Part shown: in pieces, positions 17,580 to 25,094 of the stretch
Layout of the letters: each line of letters starts with the position of its first letter
Position numbering within the stretch: position 1 is the first letter of the stretch
Source of the DNA: Cyanobium sp. CZS48M
GTDB lineage: Bacteria; Cyanobacteriota; Cyanobacteriia; PCC-6307; Cyanobiaceae
Reading direction: 5' to 3'
Length of the DNA: 64,000 bases
NCBI GenBank assembly: GCA_030373145.1
Contig: JAUCZK010000011.1
Location: 1 to 64,000 of the forward strand
Program-made: the position numbers and the translations under genes
Notes under the pieces: model-generated
Database searches by the model: none
What the model saw: the letters and a program-made list of their open reading frames with translations, nothing else
What the model was told of the DNA's origin: nothing

Positions 17580-17654
17580 CTTCGCTCCGAACTGGTGCGG
17601 GAAAACTCCGAACTGGCCATCGCCTATCTGCGCCGGCGCATCGCCGTCGCCTGA
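17580..17654 (+). pseudogene. C-terminal scrap of an unknown gene
   Basis: Plus-strand frame reading LRSELVRENSELAIAYLRR and then RIAVA with a TGA at 17652-17654. It looks like the amphipathic last helix of a protein, cut off at exactly the point where the FGE fragment is cut. No start codon or family is identifiable. Confidence 0.35.
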
Positions 17655-18611
17655 TCAGGCCCAGAGGCTCTCCAGGGTGTAGGGGCCGCCAGGCTTCACC
17701 CAGATGGAGCCATCGATGTAGCGCCGTCCGAGATCCAGGGCGGCGATGGCCTCCATGTCTTCAGCGGCCAGGTCGCCCTCGGCGGCGGCGAGGTTCTCGT
17801 AGAGGCGCGCCGGGCTCACCGACTTCGGGATCACGGCAGTGCCACGCTGCAGGGCCCAGCGCAGCAGCACCTGGGCCGGGGTGATGCCCCGCTGCCCGGC
17901 GATCGCGTGAATGGTTGGATCCTCCAGCAGCACCGGCTCGCCGGCGGGCCTGATGAACGCTGGCCGACCGGCCGAACCGAGCGGAGCGTAGCCGGTGAGA
18001 TGCACCCCGCGGGCCTCACAGAAGGAGAGCATGTCGCTCTGCTGAAGGTAGGGGTGAAGCTCGATCTGGTTTACGGCCGGCTGGATGCGGGCCTGATTGA
18101 GCAGGGCCCCGAGGGTGGCCGCCCCGAAGTTGCTCACCCCGATGTGGCGGCACAGCCCCTGTTCCACGGTGGCTTCCAGTGCCTCCCAGGTGGCGGCGAT
18201 GGGCAGCTCCTCGAGGGCGATCAGATCCTCGGCCGACTCCGGCATCAGCACCCCCGGACGGAAGGCCACGGGCCAGTGGATCAGGTAGAGGTCGAGGTGG
18301 TCGAGCCGCAGATCGGCCAGGGTCTGCTTCAGGGCCGGCGCCACGGCCTCGGGAGCGTGGGCGTTGTTCCAGAGCTTGGAGGTGATCCAGAGCTGCTCCC
18401 TGGTCACCACGCCCTCGTCGATCGCCGCACGGATCGCCGTACCGATCTCGGCCTCGTTGCCGTAGATGGCGGCACAGTCAATGTGGCGGTAGCCGAGCCG
18501 CAGGGCCGAGTGCACCGCTCCGCCCACCTCACCAGGCGGGGCGTTCCAGGTCCCCAGGCCCAGCATAGGGAGCGAGGATCCGTCGTTGAAGCGGAGGCAC
18601 TTCAAGGGCAC
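17655..18611 (-). CDS. Aldo/keto reductase
   Basis: This 318-residue NADPH-dependent oxidoreductase has the catalytic tetrad D45, Y50 (HIDCAAIYGNE), K79 (TSKLWN) and H112 (IHWPVAF), plus VSNFG, QIELHPYLQQ and the late cofactor block IPKSVSPARL. It resembles the aldehyde/alditol-active AKR families. Substrate in this organism is unknown. The start has no special context and the gene is followed directly by the truncated fragments at 17.6 kb. Confidence 0.92.
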   Translation of the reverse strand: MPLKCLRFNDGSSLPMLGLGTWNAPPGEVGGAVHSALRLGYRHIDCAAIYGNEAEIGTAIRAAIDEGVVTREQLWITSKLWNNAHAPEAVAPALKQTLADLRLDHLDLYLIHWPVAFRPGVLMPESAEDLIALEELPIAATWEALEATVEQGLCRHIGVSNFGAATLGALLNQARIQPAVNQIELHPYLQQSDMLSFCEARGVHLTGYAPLGSAGRPAFIRPAGEPVLLEDPTIHAIAGQRGITPAQVLLRWALQRGTAVIPKSVSPARLYENLAAAEGDLAAEDMEAIAALDLGRRYIDGSIWVKPGGPYTLESLWA

Positions 18612-18695
18612 GTCCTCACGGGAACCGGCGAAGGCCGTAAGGCCTGTAACGAGCCTAGGCGGAGGCAGCGCCGCGAAGGGGCAAGGGAACCGCGT

Positions 18696-19238
18696 TCAGG
18701 CGACCCTGGCCCTGGCCCGGAACTCCCGCAGGACGAAACGGCGCGCCTCCGGTCTTTCGGATTCCAGCACCATCTGCAACCGTTCCCCCTGCCGCCCGGA
18801 ACGCAGGAGGGGGAGCTTGTGAAGGAGCTGTCCCTGCCCGGCCAGCACATCGAACACCGCCCGGATCTCGCCACAGGGGCGCTCCAGACAGGAGACCTCC
18901 ATCACATCGACGACGCCTCCGCCGAAGAGGCGGGGCATGAGGCAGTTTCCTTGGCAGCGGCGGGAGAACACCCCCTGGTCGGCTTCCGAACAGCCCGCGG
19001 CCAACAGGTCGCGGCGGGTCTCCACGCCCTCCTTCGCCCCGGCGCCCGCTGTCAGGGGCGCAAGCAGGGAAGCGGCGAACCAACCGGCGCCGAAGCCCAT
19101 GCCCAGGAGCAGCTCGGCGGCAAGCAGGCGCCGACTGAAGCCTTCCTCGCCAGACCTCCCTGGCGGCAGGGCCGGCGCCGGGCGTTCCATCTCCTGCAGG
19201 AGATCGTCGGCGGTCTTATCCGTCCTTGCCATCGCCAT
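18696..19238 (-). CDS. Single-span membrane protein with cysteine-rich tail
   Basis: The 180-residue product has a cytoplasmic N-terminus, one hydrophobic helix (LLAAELLLGMGFGAGWFAAS), and a C-terminal domain with five cysteines, four of which (GCSEAD, RRCQGNC, SCLERPC) could be disulfide-bonded pairs. No family recognised. Start ATG 19238 or 19232; both lie inside the end of the upstream small reading frame, which suggests coupled translation. Confidence 0.55.
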   Translation of the reverse strand: MAMARTDKTADDLLQEMERPAPALPPGRSGEEGFSRRLLAAELLLGMGFGAGWFAASLLAPLTAGAGAKEGVETRRDLLAAGCSEADQGVFSRRCQGNCLMPRLFGGGVVDVMEVSCLERPCGEIRAVFDVLAGQGQLLHKLPLLRSGRQGERLQMVLESERPEARRFVLREFRARARVA

Positions 19239-19505
19239 AACTCATGAGCGCACGGAACATCAGGCCGCCGCCGCTGCCGATGAGGGCCATCATGGTGAGG
19301 AGGTTCCAGAGGGTGGTGTGAGGTGGAAGCTCATGATCAGGGTCTGCAGCACGCCCACCGCCAGCGCCCCCACCGAAGCCAGCGCCAGAAACCAGCGCCA
19401 GCGCTGATTGCGAAGGGCGAACTGAAGACACACCCCGATCGCCAGGGGGATGAGCAACAGGCCGAAGCTGCCACCGAACGCTGCCCCTGTGTGGCAGGCA
19501 AGAAG
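19216..19505 (-). pseudogene. Small membrane protein, split or overlapping frames
   Basis: One frame (about 19500 to a TGA at 19292-19290) reads SFGLLLIPLAIGVCLQFALR and WFLALASVGALAVGVLQTL, clearly two membrane helices, but has no ATG start. A second frame begins with an ATG overlapping that stop (ATGA) and encodes MMALIGSGGGLMFRALMSYG and GKDG before TAA. Either one membrane gene suffered an indel near 19320, or these are two tiny coupled genes ahead of the gene at 18696-19238. I lean to a decayed gene because the first frame lacks a start. Confidence 0.4.
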
Positions 19506-19615
19506 CTATTGCTCTAAAAGCAGAATTGCCGGCGGCCTGTCCAATCCAGGGACTTGTTCGAAGATGTCGCATCTCTGTAGGTAGCGTTTGCGGACCTACA
19601 CCGCGCCAGCAGATC

Positions 19616-19924
19616 TCAGGTCACCTCCGCTTGACTTCTAACACTCGCGCTCAACTTCAGACCAAGAGCGGAGACGACCTTCAAGATGGTGTCAAAGCTC
19701 GGGTTGCGCTCTCCAGACAAGGCCTTGTAGAGGCTCTCCCTGGAAAGTCCTGAATCTCTGGACACCTGGGTCATCCCCTGGGCACGTGCGATGTCGCCCA
19801 GGGCCTTGGCAATAAAGGCAGCATCTCCATCCGCCTCCTCAATACATGCTTCCAGGTAGGCCGCCATCTCCTCTGGTGTGCGTAGATGCTCGGCAACGTC
19901 GTAGGGGCTGGTCGTGACTTTCAT
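19616..19924 (-). CDS. Addiction-module antidote, XRE/HigA-like
   Basis: This 102-residue protein fits the putative addiction-module antidote family: N-terminal FRTPEEMAAYLE-like helix (here LRTPEEMAAYLEACIEE), then a helix-turn-helix GMTQVSRDSGLSRESLYKAL and the hallmark GERNPSFDTILKVVSALG. It should bind and neutralise the toxin encoded just upstream and repress the operon. Its ATG overlaps the toxin stop by one base (TGATG), with GAGGAG as ribosome site inside the toxin gene. Confidence 0.88.
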   Translation of the reverse strand: MKVTTSPYDVAEHLRTPEEMAAYLEACIEEADGDAAFIAKALGDIARAQGMTQVSRDSGLSRESLYKALSGERNPSFDTILKVVSALGLKLSASVRSQAEVT

Positions 19925-20226
19925 CAGATCTCCTCAGTCAGGTTATCTGCGAGCAGAAGGGCCTCACCAATGTCATTGGCTTGTGAGCTTTTGTCTCCGC
20001 CAGCCAAAAGGATGATCAAGGAGGTTCCCCTCTGCAAGTAATAGACCCTGTATCCAGGGCCGTAGTTAATCCGCAACTCAGAAACGCCGGCCCCAACAGG
20101 CTTGACGTCACCAGGATTGCCGCCGATGAGGCGTTCGATCCTGGCCTGAACCTTCGGCCTGGCTCTCAGATCACGCAGATCCTCAAGCCATTGGACAAAC
20201 CGCTCTGTTTGGCGGACTTGAACCAT
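19924..20226 (-). CDS. RelE/ParE-superfamily toxin (HigB/Gp49-like)
   Basis: The 100-residue product shows the RelE-like order: FVQWLEDLRDLRARPKVQ, RIERLIGGNPGDVKPVG, VSELRINYGPGYRVYY and LIILLAGGDKSSQ. Members are ribosome-dependent mRNA interferases. Gene order toxin first, antitoxin second is the HigBA arrangement. No frameshift or missing block is visible, so the pair looks functional, unlike the prlF-yhaV locus at 13.4-14.0 kb. Confidence 0.88.
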   Translation of the reverse strand: MVQVRQTERFVQWLEDLRDLRARPKVQARIERLIGGNPGDVKPVGAGVSELRINYGPGYRVYYLQRGTSLIILLAGGDKSSQANDIGEALLLADNLTEEI

Positions 20227-20440
20227 GCACCAACTGTAGCCCCCTGGCTACGGAAACGCAACGCTGCCTTGCTGGCTCCCATCAAAGACGACACATCCTT
20301 CGAACGCTAATTTGGCGAACCCTCATAACATCTCCTTCCCTCTGCCATCAGCAGCATAAGAGCGCTGGGCCCTGAGGACAGCACTTGCGACGCCCTGTGT
20401 TGGCAAGGGTTCTCAGTTGGACGCTCCCAAGACCCGGAGT

Positions 20441-20460
20441 CTTATGCGGATCCGCATAAG
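20441..20460. repeat. Perfect 20-base palindrome
   Basis: CTTATGCGGATCCGCATAAG equals its own reverse complement over all 20 bases. It sits about 215 bases upstream of the toxin-antitoxin operon and eight bases before a second palindrome. There is no T-run, so it is not a terminator. An operator or a recombination site is possible. Confidence 0.75.
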
Positions 20461-20467
20461 GCTGTTC

Positions 20468-20482
20468 GTTGTGTTACACAAC
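20468..20482. repeat. Inverted repeat GTTGTGT-T-ACACAAC
   Basis: Two perfect 7-base arms around a single central T. This spacing suits a dimeric DNA-binding protein. It follows the 20-base palindrome at 20441-20460 with seven bases between them. Confidence 0.65.
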
Positions 20483-20831
20483 TTCAGCTGGGCTGGTGTT
20501 GCCTGGAAGGTCGCTGTTGCTGAACACTTTCTCAAGGTTCTTAACTTTCATCGCGTCGAAGGTGCAACAGGATGGTGAGATCACAGCACTCCATCCAGCC
20601 CAGGGCTGGCCGATCTGGATGACCGACCGACTCTTCTTCCAGACCCTCAGCTTTGACGCGCTCGAGGTTCTCGACTTGGTCGAGGATGCAGGCGCGACAC
20701 CCAGCGAGGTGGACGCAGCGCTGGGGCAAACCCGGGACCATGCCGGACTCAAGGCGGTTCACTTCAACAACCTTCCAGCTCACACCACTGACGCACAGCC
20801 TGAGACTGTGTATGAAGGCAACTGTGGCTGA
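20483..20831. other. Unresolved short coding-like region
   Basis: Both strands have frames of about 80-120 codons. The plus frame ends in MTDRLFFQTLSFDALEVLDL and EVDAALGQTRDHAGLK; the minus frame (20541-20783) reads MSWKVVEVNRLESGMVPGLP and has five cysteines. Neither has a recognised domain or ribosome site. One may be a small real gene linked to the two palindromes, but I cannot choose between them. Confidence 0.2.
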
Positions 20832-20915
20832 GTGAATCAGTCCCGCTCAGCTGCCAGTTCGCAAGGCCAGCAGCAAGCCGTGCTCGCAAGTGATGACGGC
20901 CTCAAGTGGAGGCTC

Positions 20916-22004
20916 TCAGTAGCTGTAGTTGGCCTCGAACAGCGGCTTGCCATCGGAAGGCTCCGATCCGGCGGCATAGATCCCCCGGGCCGCCTGGCCA
21001 TTGGCGCGGGCACGGGCCAGCAGCGCCTGCTGCCCTGCCACCACGTCGTGGCCGGCCCAGTGCTTGAGGCATGACTGCTGCAGGGCGCGTCCATAGGAGA
21101 AGCCCAGGTGCCAGGGCGCAGCACCGGCGGTCTGGTGGATGGCATTGAGGAAGACGCTGGCCTCCTCCTCACTCAGGCCACCCGAGAGGAACAGGATCGC
21201 CGGCACGGCGGCGGGCACGCTGCGCTGGAGGCTGCGCAGCGTGAAGGCCGCAGCCTGCTCGGGTGTGGGCCGCTGGCGGCATTCGGCACCGGGCAGGGTC
21301 ATCGAGGGCTTGAGCAGGCTGCCCTCCAGGAACACCCCGTTGCGGCCGAGCGCGTCGTAGACGCTGCGCAGCACCCATTCCTGCACCGCGGCGGTGGTGA
21401 GGATGTCGTGGTCGCCGTCCATCAGGATCTCGGGCTCCACGATTGGCACCAGGCCCTCCTCCTGCACGGTGCGGGCGTAGCGGGCCAGGCCCCAGGCGTT
21501 CTCACGCACGGCCAGCTCCGACGGGCAGCCATCGGCTGTGATGCGCAGCACCGCGCGCCACTTGGCGAAACGGGCACCGCGCGCGTAGTAGCGGGCTGCC
21601 CGCTCCTGCAGCCCCTTGAGCCCGGTGCACCAGGTCTCGCCTGGCAGCCCCCCGGCGAGGGACTCCACGCCCAGATCCACCTTGATGCCCACCAACAGTC
21701 CCTGCTGGCGGAAGTGCTCGAGGATCGATCCGGCCCTGGGGCCACCGCTGCTGCTGGCCGCCGCGTCCTGGAAGAGCGTTTCCTCGTAGAGGATCACACC
21801 GCTGATCGACTCCCCCAACCCGGGCGCGCTGGCCAGCAGGGTGCGGTAGGCGCGGCGGTGCTCCTCGCTGTTCTCGACCCCGATCGCCGCGAAGCGCTTG
21901 CCGATCGTGGCAGTGGATTCGTCAGCGGCCAGCAGTCCGCTGCCAGGCCGCGCGAGGGCGGTGGCGGTCGCCGCCAATTCCTCGCGGTGGGTGTCGAGTG
22001 CCAT
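20916..22004 (-). CDS. fda: Class I fructose-bisphosphate aldolase
   Basis: This Schiff-base aldolase cleaves fructose 1,6-bisphosphate (and acts in the Calvin cycle on sedoheptulose bisphosphate). Marks of the eukaryote-like class I family: GSGLLAADESTATIGKR, ILYEETLFQ, FAKWRAVLRI, VPIVEPEIL, LLKPSMTLPG (lysine of the Schiff base is expected in LLKPS), and LSGGLSEEEA. 362 residues from ATG 22004, the usual length; a frame to 22028 adds eight residues. The C-terminus ends in Tyr, as in classical class I enzymes. Confidence 0.95.
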   Translation of the reverse strand: MALDTHREELAATATALARPGSGLLAADESTATIGKRFAAIGVENSEEHRRAYRTLLASAPGLGESISGVILYEETLFQDAAASSSGGPRAGSILEHFRQQGLLVGIKVDLGVESLAGGLPGETWCTGLKGLQERAARYYARGARFAKWRAVLRITADGCPSELAVRENAWGLARYARTVQEEGLVPIVEPEILMDGDHDILTTAAVQEWVLRSVYDALGRNGVFLEGSLLKPSMTLPGAECRQRPTPEQAAAFTLRSLQRSVPAAVPAILFLSGGLSEEEASVFLNAIHQTAGAAPWHLGFSYGRALQQSCLKHWAGHDVVAGQQALLARARANGQAARGIYAAGSEPSDGKPLFEANYSY

Positions 22005-22095
22005 GGAACGCTGCGGGGCCTGCCCCATGACTAAGGGCGCGTCCTGCTGCCGTCAACGCGGTGGGGCCGCCAGGATTCACGGAACCTCACCTCGT

Positions 22096-22548
22096 CGGAG
22101 GCGCGGCCGCCAGAGGTGGTGCTCCTGTTCCTGCAGGCCAGCCGTTATGGCGAGAGCGATCTGCGATGCCGTGCACCACAATATGCGCTTCGACTAGAGG
22201 CGTTCAAGCCCAACCAAATCGGCCCTGAAGATCGATGAAAGCGGTGATGGTGTGTGACGTGATTTCGCCCACCTGGCCATTGCCTTCTGCCGCTGCATGA
22301 ACATTCCGGCCGATTACTGTACCGGTTACCTGAGGGAAATCGAGGTGCCGCCGCCCCACTCGGCCATGGACTTCGCTGCCTGGTTCGAGGTCTACCTCGG
22401 TGATGGCTGGCATGGGTTCCACCCGCGTAACAACAAGGCGCGGATCGGGCGGATCCTGATCGCCCGCGGCAGGGATGCGGCCGATGTGGCACTCACCACC
22501 ACCTTCGCTCCCTCGACACTGGAATCCTTCGAGGTGTGGACCGCATGA
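22096..22548 (+). pseudogene. Inactivated transglutaminase-like protease upstream of Anbu
   Basis: The reading LFLQASRYGESDL (frame one), then AICDAVHHNMRFD, a TAG at 22195-22197, then ALKIDESGDGV, a TGA at 22255-22257, RDFAHLAIAFCRCMNIPADY and AAWFEVYLG to a normal stop. It aligns in order with the intact relative at 49854-50639. The TGA falls exactly where GVCRDF should have its catalytic Cys, so the nucleophile codon became a stop. A segment after SDL is also deleted. Its stop overlaps the Anbu start (ATGA), preserving the old operon structure. A 84-residue tail could still be made from ATG 22297. Confidence 0.85.
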
Positions 22549-23273
22549 CCTATTGCGTGGGAGTGCTGCTTCAGTCCGGCATGGTCTTCGGCTCGGATTC
22601 ACGCACCAATGCGGGTGTGGATAATTTCGCCACCTTCTGCAAGATGACGGTGTTCGAGCGCCGCGGCGATCGGGTACTCGTGCTTCTCAGCTCCGGCAGC
22701 CTGGCCGGCACCCAGGCGGTGATCAGCCTGTTGCGCCAGCGGGCCGACGAAGGCGATGGGAGCGACAACCTGTGGACGGCGCGCACGATGTTCGACGTCA
22801 TGGTGTTGGTGTCGGATGTGGTCCGCAAGGTCCAACAGCGTGATGCCGCCCACCTGGAAGCCTCAGGGAGTGGGTTCAATGCGTCGTTTCTGGTGGGCGG
22901 CCAGATCAGGGGCGAAGCGCCGCGGCTGTTCCGGATGTATGCCGAGGGCAATTTCATCGAAGCCAGCGCAGACACACCATTTCTGCAGACTGGCGAGGCG
23001 AAATACGGCAAGCCGATCATCGACCGGGTGATTCACTCCGACACCTCGCTGGCGGAAGCGGCCAAGTGCGTGCTGGTGTCATTCGATTCCACCATGCGCA
23101 GCAATCTTTCAGTGGGGATGCCGATCGATCTGATCGCCTACGAGCGTGACAGCCTGGCCATCACCCACCGCCGCCGCTTCAGCGCGGGCGATGCCGAGTT
23201 CACGGAGTTGAGTAGCGCCTGGGGTGTGGGCGTGCGTCAGGTGTTCCGCGACTTACCGGATGTGCATTGGTAG
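22545..23273 (+). CDS. Proteasome-type peptidase, Anbu family
   Basis: Anbu is an ancestral beta-subunit homologue of the 20S proteasome and HslV that forms open-helical rings. The product from ATG 22545 begins MTYCVGVLL, so Met removal would expose Thr as the catalytic N-terminus. Further blocks GSDSRTNAGVDNFATFCK (with the conserved Asp and Lys) and VLLSSGSLAGTQAV are typical. 242 residues. Anbu genes normally sit with transglutaminase-like, alpha-E and ATP-grasp genes; here only the broken transglutaminase remains. Peptidase activity in vitro has been hard to show for this family. Confidence 0.92.
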   Translation: MTYCVGVLLQSGMVFGSDSRTNAGVDNFATFCKMTVFERRGDRVLVLLSSGSLAGTQAVISLLRQRADEGDGSDNLWTARTMFDVMVLVSDVVRKVQQRDAAHLEASGSGFNASFLVGGQIRGEAPRLFRMYAEGNFIEASADTPFLQTGEAKYGKPIIDRVIHSDTSLAEAAKCVLVSFDSTMRSNLSVGMPIDLIAYERDSLAITHRRRFSAGDAEFTELSSAWGVGVRQVFRDLPDVHW

Positions 23274-23423
23274 TGGGCAACGTGGTGGGTCACGGCGCCA
23301 TGACCAGCGCCCGGTGAAGGCCATCCCAGAACTGCCTGCGGGCCGCCACAACTCGATCGGCCATCGACTGGGCTGGCTGAATTCTGGAGGGGGAACGGCC
23401 GCAGAGAGTGCTCAGCATCGCCC

Positions 23424-24062
23424 TCAGTCCCCTGCAGCAGGATCTCGATCCCCTGCGGAGGATTGAAACCGAAGCAGCTCGGCCTCAAGATCGGCGATGC
23501 GCTGCCGCAGTGGCCGCACCACATGCTCCACCTCCGCCGCCGTGAAGCGGGGCGTGATGAATTGCGGGCAGTTCCAGTCGAAGCCGTCCACCTCAATGCG
23601 AAAGAGGCGTTCCAACTCACCTGCTCCCGGATGCTGCAAACTCAACTGCGATCGCAGGTCGGGATCGGCATCCAGCGGCACCACCTCGGCGATGCCATCG
23701 AGCTTCAGACGCCGGCGGTTGGGGTAATCCATCAGGAACAGGGCAAGCCGCGGATCACCACGCAGGTGCCCCGTGGTGAGCAGTTGCCGGTTGCCGCCGT
23801 AATCAGCAAAGCCAAGGGTTCGCTCATCGAGCACCCGCAGAAAACCCACCGGACCGCCGCGATGCTGGATGTAAGGCGCCCCAGTTTCGGTGAGGCTGGC
23901 CAGATAGAAGCTGTCACGGGCGCTGATGAAGGCGATCTCCTTGGCACCGAGACGATCGGGCTCTGGGGCGTCCGGCACGCCGTAGCTCTTCTGCCCATAG
24001 GCCTGCTCCTGGGCCTCCCCCACGGCGGGGGTGAGATGACGATGGAGGTAGTGCTGGCTCAT
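23424..24062 (-). CDS. Pyridoxamine 5'-phosphate oxidase-like flavin protein
   Basis: A 212-residue split-barrel protein: EIAFISARDSFYLASL, PYIQHRGGPVGFLRVLD, FADYGGNRQLLTTGHL and FLMDYPNRRRLKLDG form the FMN-binding core. A C-terminal part has NCPQFITPRF and a coiled helix RPLRQRIADLEAELLR. Likely an FMN or F420-type oxidoreductase of unknown substrate. Its ATG overlaps the stop of the GST gene by four bases. Confidence 0.85.
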   Translation of the reverse strand: MSQHYLHRHLTPAVGEAQEQAYGQKSYGVPDAPEPDRLGAKEIAFISARDSFYLASLTETGAPYIQHRGGPVGFLRVLDERTLGFADYGGNRQLLTTGHLRGDPRLALFLMDYPNRRRLKLDGIAEVVPLDADPDLRSQLSLQHPGAGELERLFRIEVDGFDWNCPQFITPRFTAAEVEHVVRPLRQRIADLEAELLRFQSSAGDRDPAAGD

Positions 24063-24682
24063 GGCTGGGTCTCCACGGCGGCTTCCAGCCCCGTCATCGG
24101 CACATAGCCCGGCAGAGCCTGAATGCGTGCGATCCAGGCGCGCACATGGGGATAGGGGGCCAGATCGATGCCGCCATCCCCCGAGAGGGCCACGTAGGGA
24201 AACACAGCGATGTCGGCGATCGTGGGGCGATCCTGCTCCAGCCAGTCCCGATCGCTCAGGTGCCGTTCCAGCTGATCCAGAATGAAGGCGGCTTTCTCCT
24301 GGGCGCGTTCAATCGGAATGGCCTTCACACCGAACAGGTGATGCAGGCGAGCACTCTCGGGACCCTGCCGCACTTCGCCGGCAGCTGTGGAGAGCCAGCG
24401 CACCACCCGGGCCTGCTCGAGGGGGGTGATGGGAAACCACTGGCCATCGCCCTGGCGAGCGGCCAGATAAAACAGGATCGCCTGGGCGTCGGAAAGGGTG
24501 TTGTCGCCATCGTCCAGAACGGGCACCTGGCCGAACGGGTTGAGCGCCAGAAAGGGCGACGACTTATGTTCGGCCTTCATCAGATCGACGCGTACCCATT
24601 CGTAAGGGACGCCGAGCAACTCGAGCAGCAGGCGCACCTTATAGCTGTTGCCGGAGAGTTCATGGCCGTAGAGTTTGATCAT
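24059..24682 (-). CDS. Glutathione S-transferase
   Basis: 207 residues from ATG 24682. N-terminal thioredoxin-like domain starts MIKLYGHELSGNSYKVRLLL; NPFGQVPVLDDG gives the cis-proline site and SDAQAILFYLA the glutathione-contacting Ser/Asp region. The C-terminal helical domain has RPTIADIAVFPYV. The longer frame to 24781 is not GST-like. It sits in a YHS-GST-flavin oxidase operon divergent from a TetR regulator, consistent with a detoxification module. Confidence 0.92.
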   Translation of the reverse strand: MIKLYGHELSGNSYKVRLLLELLGVPYEWVRVDLMKAEHKSSPFLALNPFGQVPVLDDGDNTLSDAQAILFYLAARQGDGQWFPITPLEQARVVRWLSTAAGEVRQGPESARLHHLFGVKAIPIERAQEKAAFILDQLERHLSDRDWLEQDRPTIADIAVFPYVALSGDGGIDLAPYPHVRAWIARIQALPGYVPMTGLEAAVETQP

Positions 24683-24743
24683 GAAACCGACGAGTGGTGG
24701 GGAGAATGTGGAGAGCGTGCAAAAAACCTGAGGGCAAACGTCG

Positions 24744-24983
24744 TTAGAGGGGAAGGAGATCTCCCTGGGCCCAGCGCGCATCGGCCGCGACCTTCATGCC
24801 CTGCTCGTCGGCCTCCCACTGGGGCTTTGTGTTGCCGTGTTCGCCGTTGTAACAGAGATAAAGCCTGTCGTCCGTCACGGTGTAAGTGAGTGGGTCGGCG
24901 TGAAAACGCCGCTTGTTGTTGTCCGAAGCGAAGCGATCGGTGACCCCAGCGTGCTCCGAAGCCGTGATGGGTGATGAAGACAT
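24744..24983 (-). CDS. YHS-domain protein, shortened
   Basis: The 79-residue product reads FASDNNKRRFHADPLTYTV, DDRLYLCYNG and WEADEQGMKVAADARWAQG, the core of small YHS proteins. Compared with the family, the segment between the DP.Y helix and the VxxRLYL strand is missing (it usually contains a GGYC.. motif), and the N-terminal part is short. It may be a decayed or minimal version. First gene after the palindromic TetR sites; the GST gene follows after 61 bases. Confidence 0.6.
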   Translation of the reverse strand: MSSSPITASEHAGVTDRFASDNNKRRFHADPLTYTVTDDRLYLCYNGEHGNTKPQWEADEQGMKVAADARWAQGDLLPL

Positions 24984-25024
24984 AGGGCCAAGGGAACGGG
25001 GTGACCAGAGGGGCCCGCGAGCGA

Positions 25025-25042
25025 GGACAGACCCGTCTGTCC
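25025..25042. promoter_or_regulatory. Probable TetR operator 1
   Basis: GGACAGA-CCCG-TCTGTCC: perfect 7-base arms with a 4-base spacer. It lies between the divergent YHS/GST operon (starts 24983) and the tetR gene (starts 25095), where such a regulator would control both. Confidence 0.75.
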
Positions 25043-25048
25043 AGAACA

Positions 25049-25069
25049 GTAGCAGACCTTTCTGTCTAC
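25049..25069. promoter_or_regulatory. Probable TetR operator 2
   Basis: GTAGCAGA-CCTT-TCTGTCTAC shares the CAGA/TCTG core and the 4-base spacer with operator 1, spaced 24 bases centre to centre or slightly more. A further half-site CCTGTCTGG follows at 25077-25085, just before the GGAG ribosome site of tetR. Confidence 0.65.
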
Positions 25070-25094
25070 CGGCTAGCCTGTCTGGAGTTGAAGC

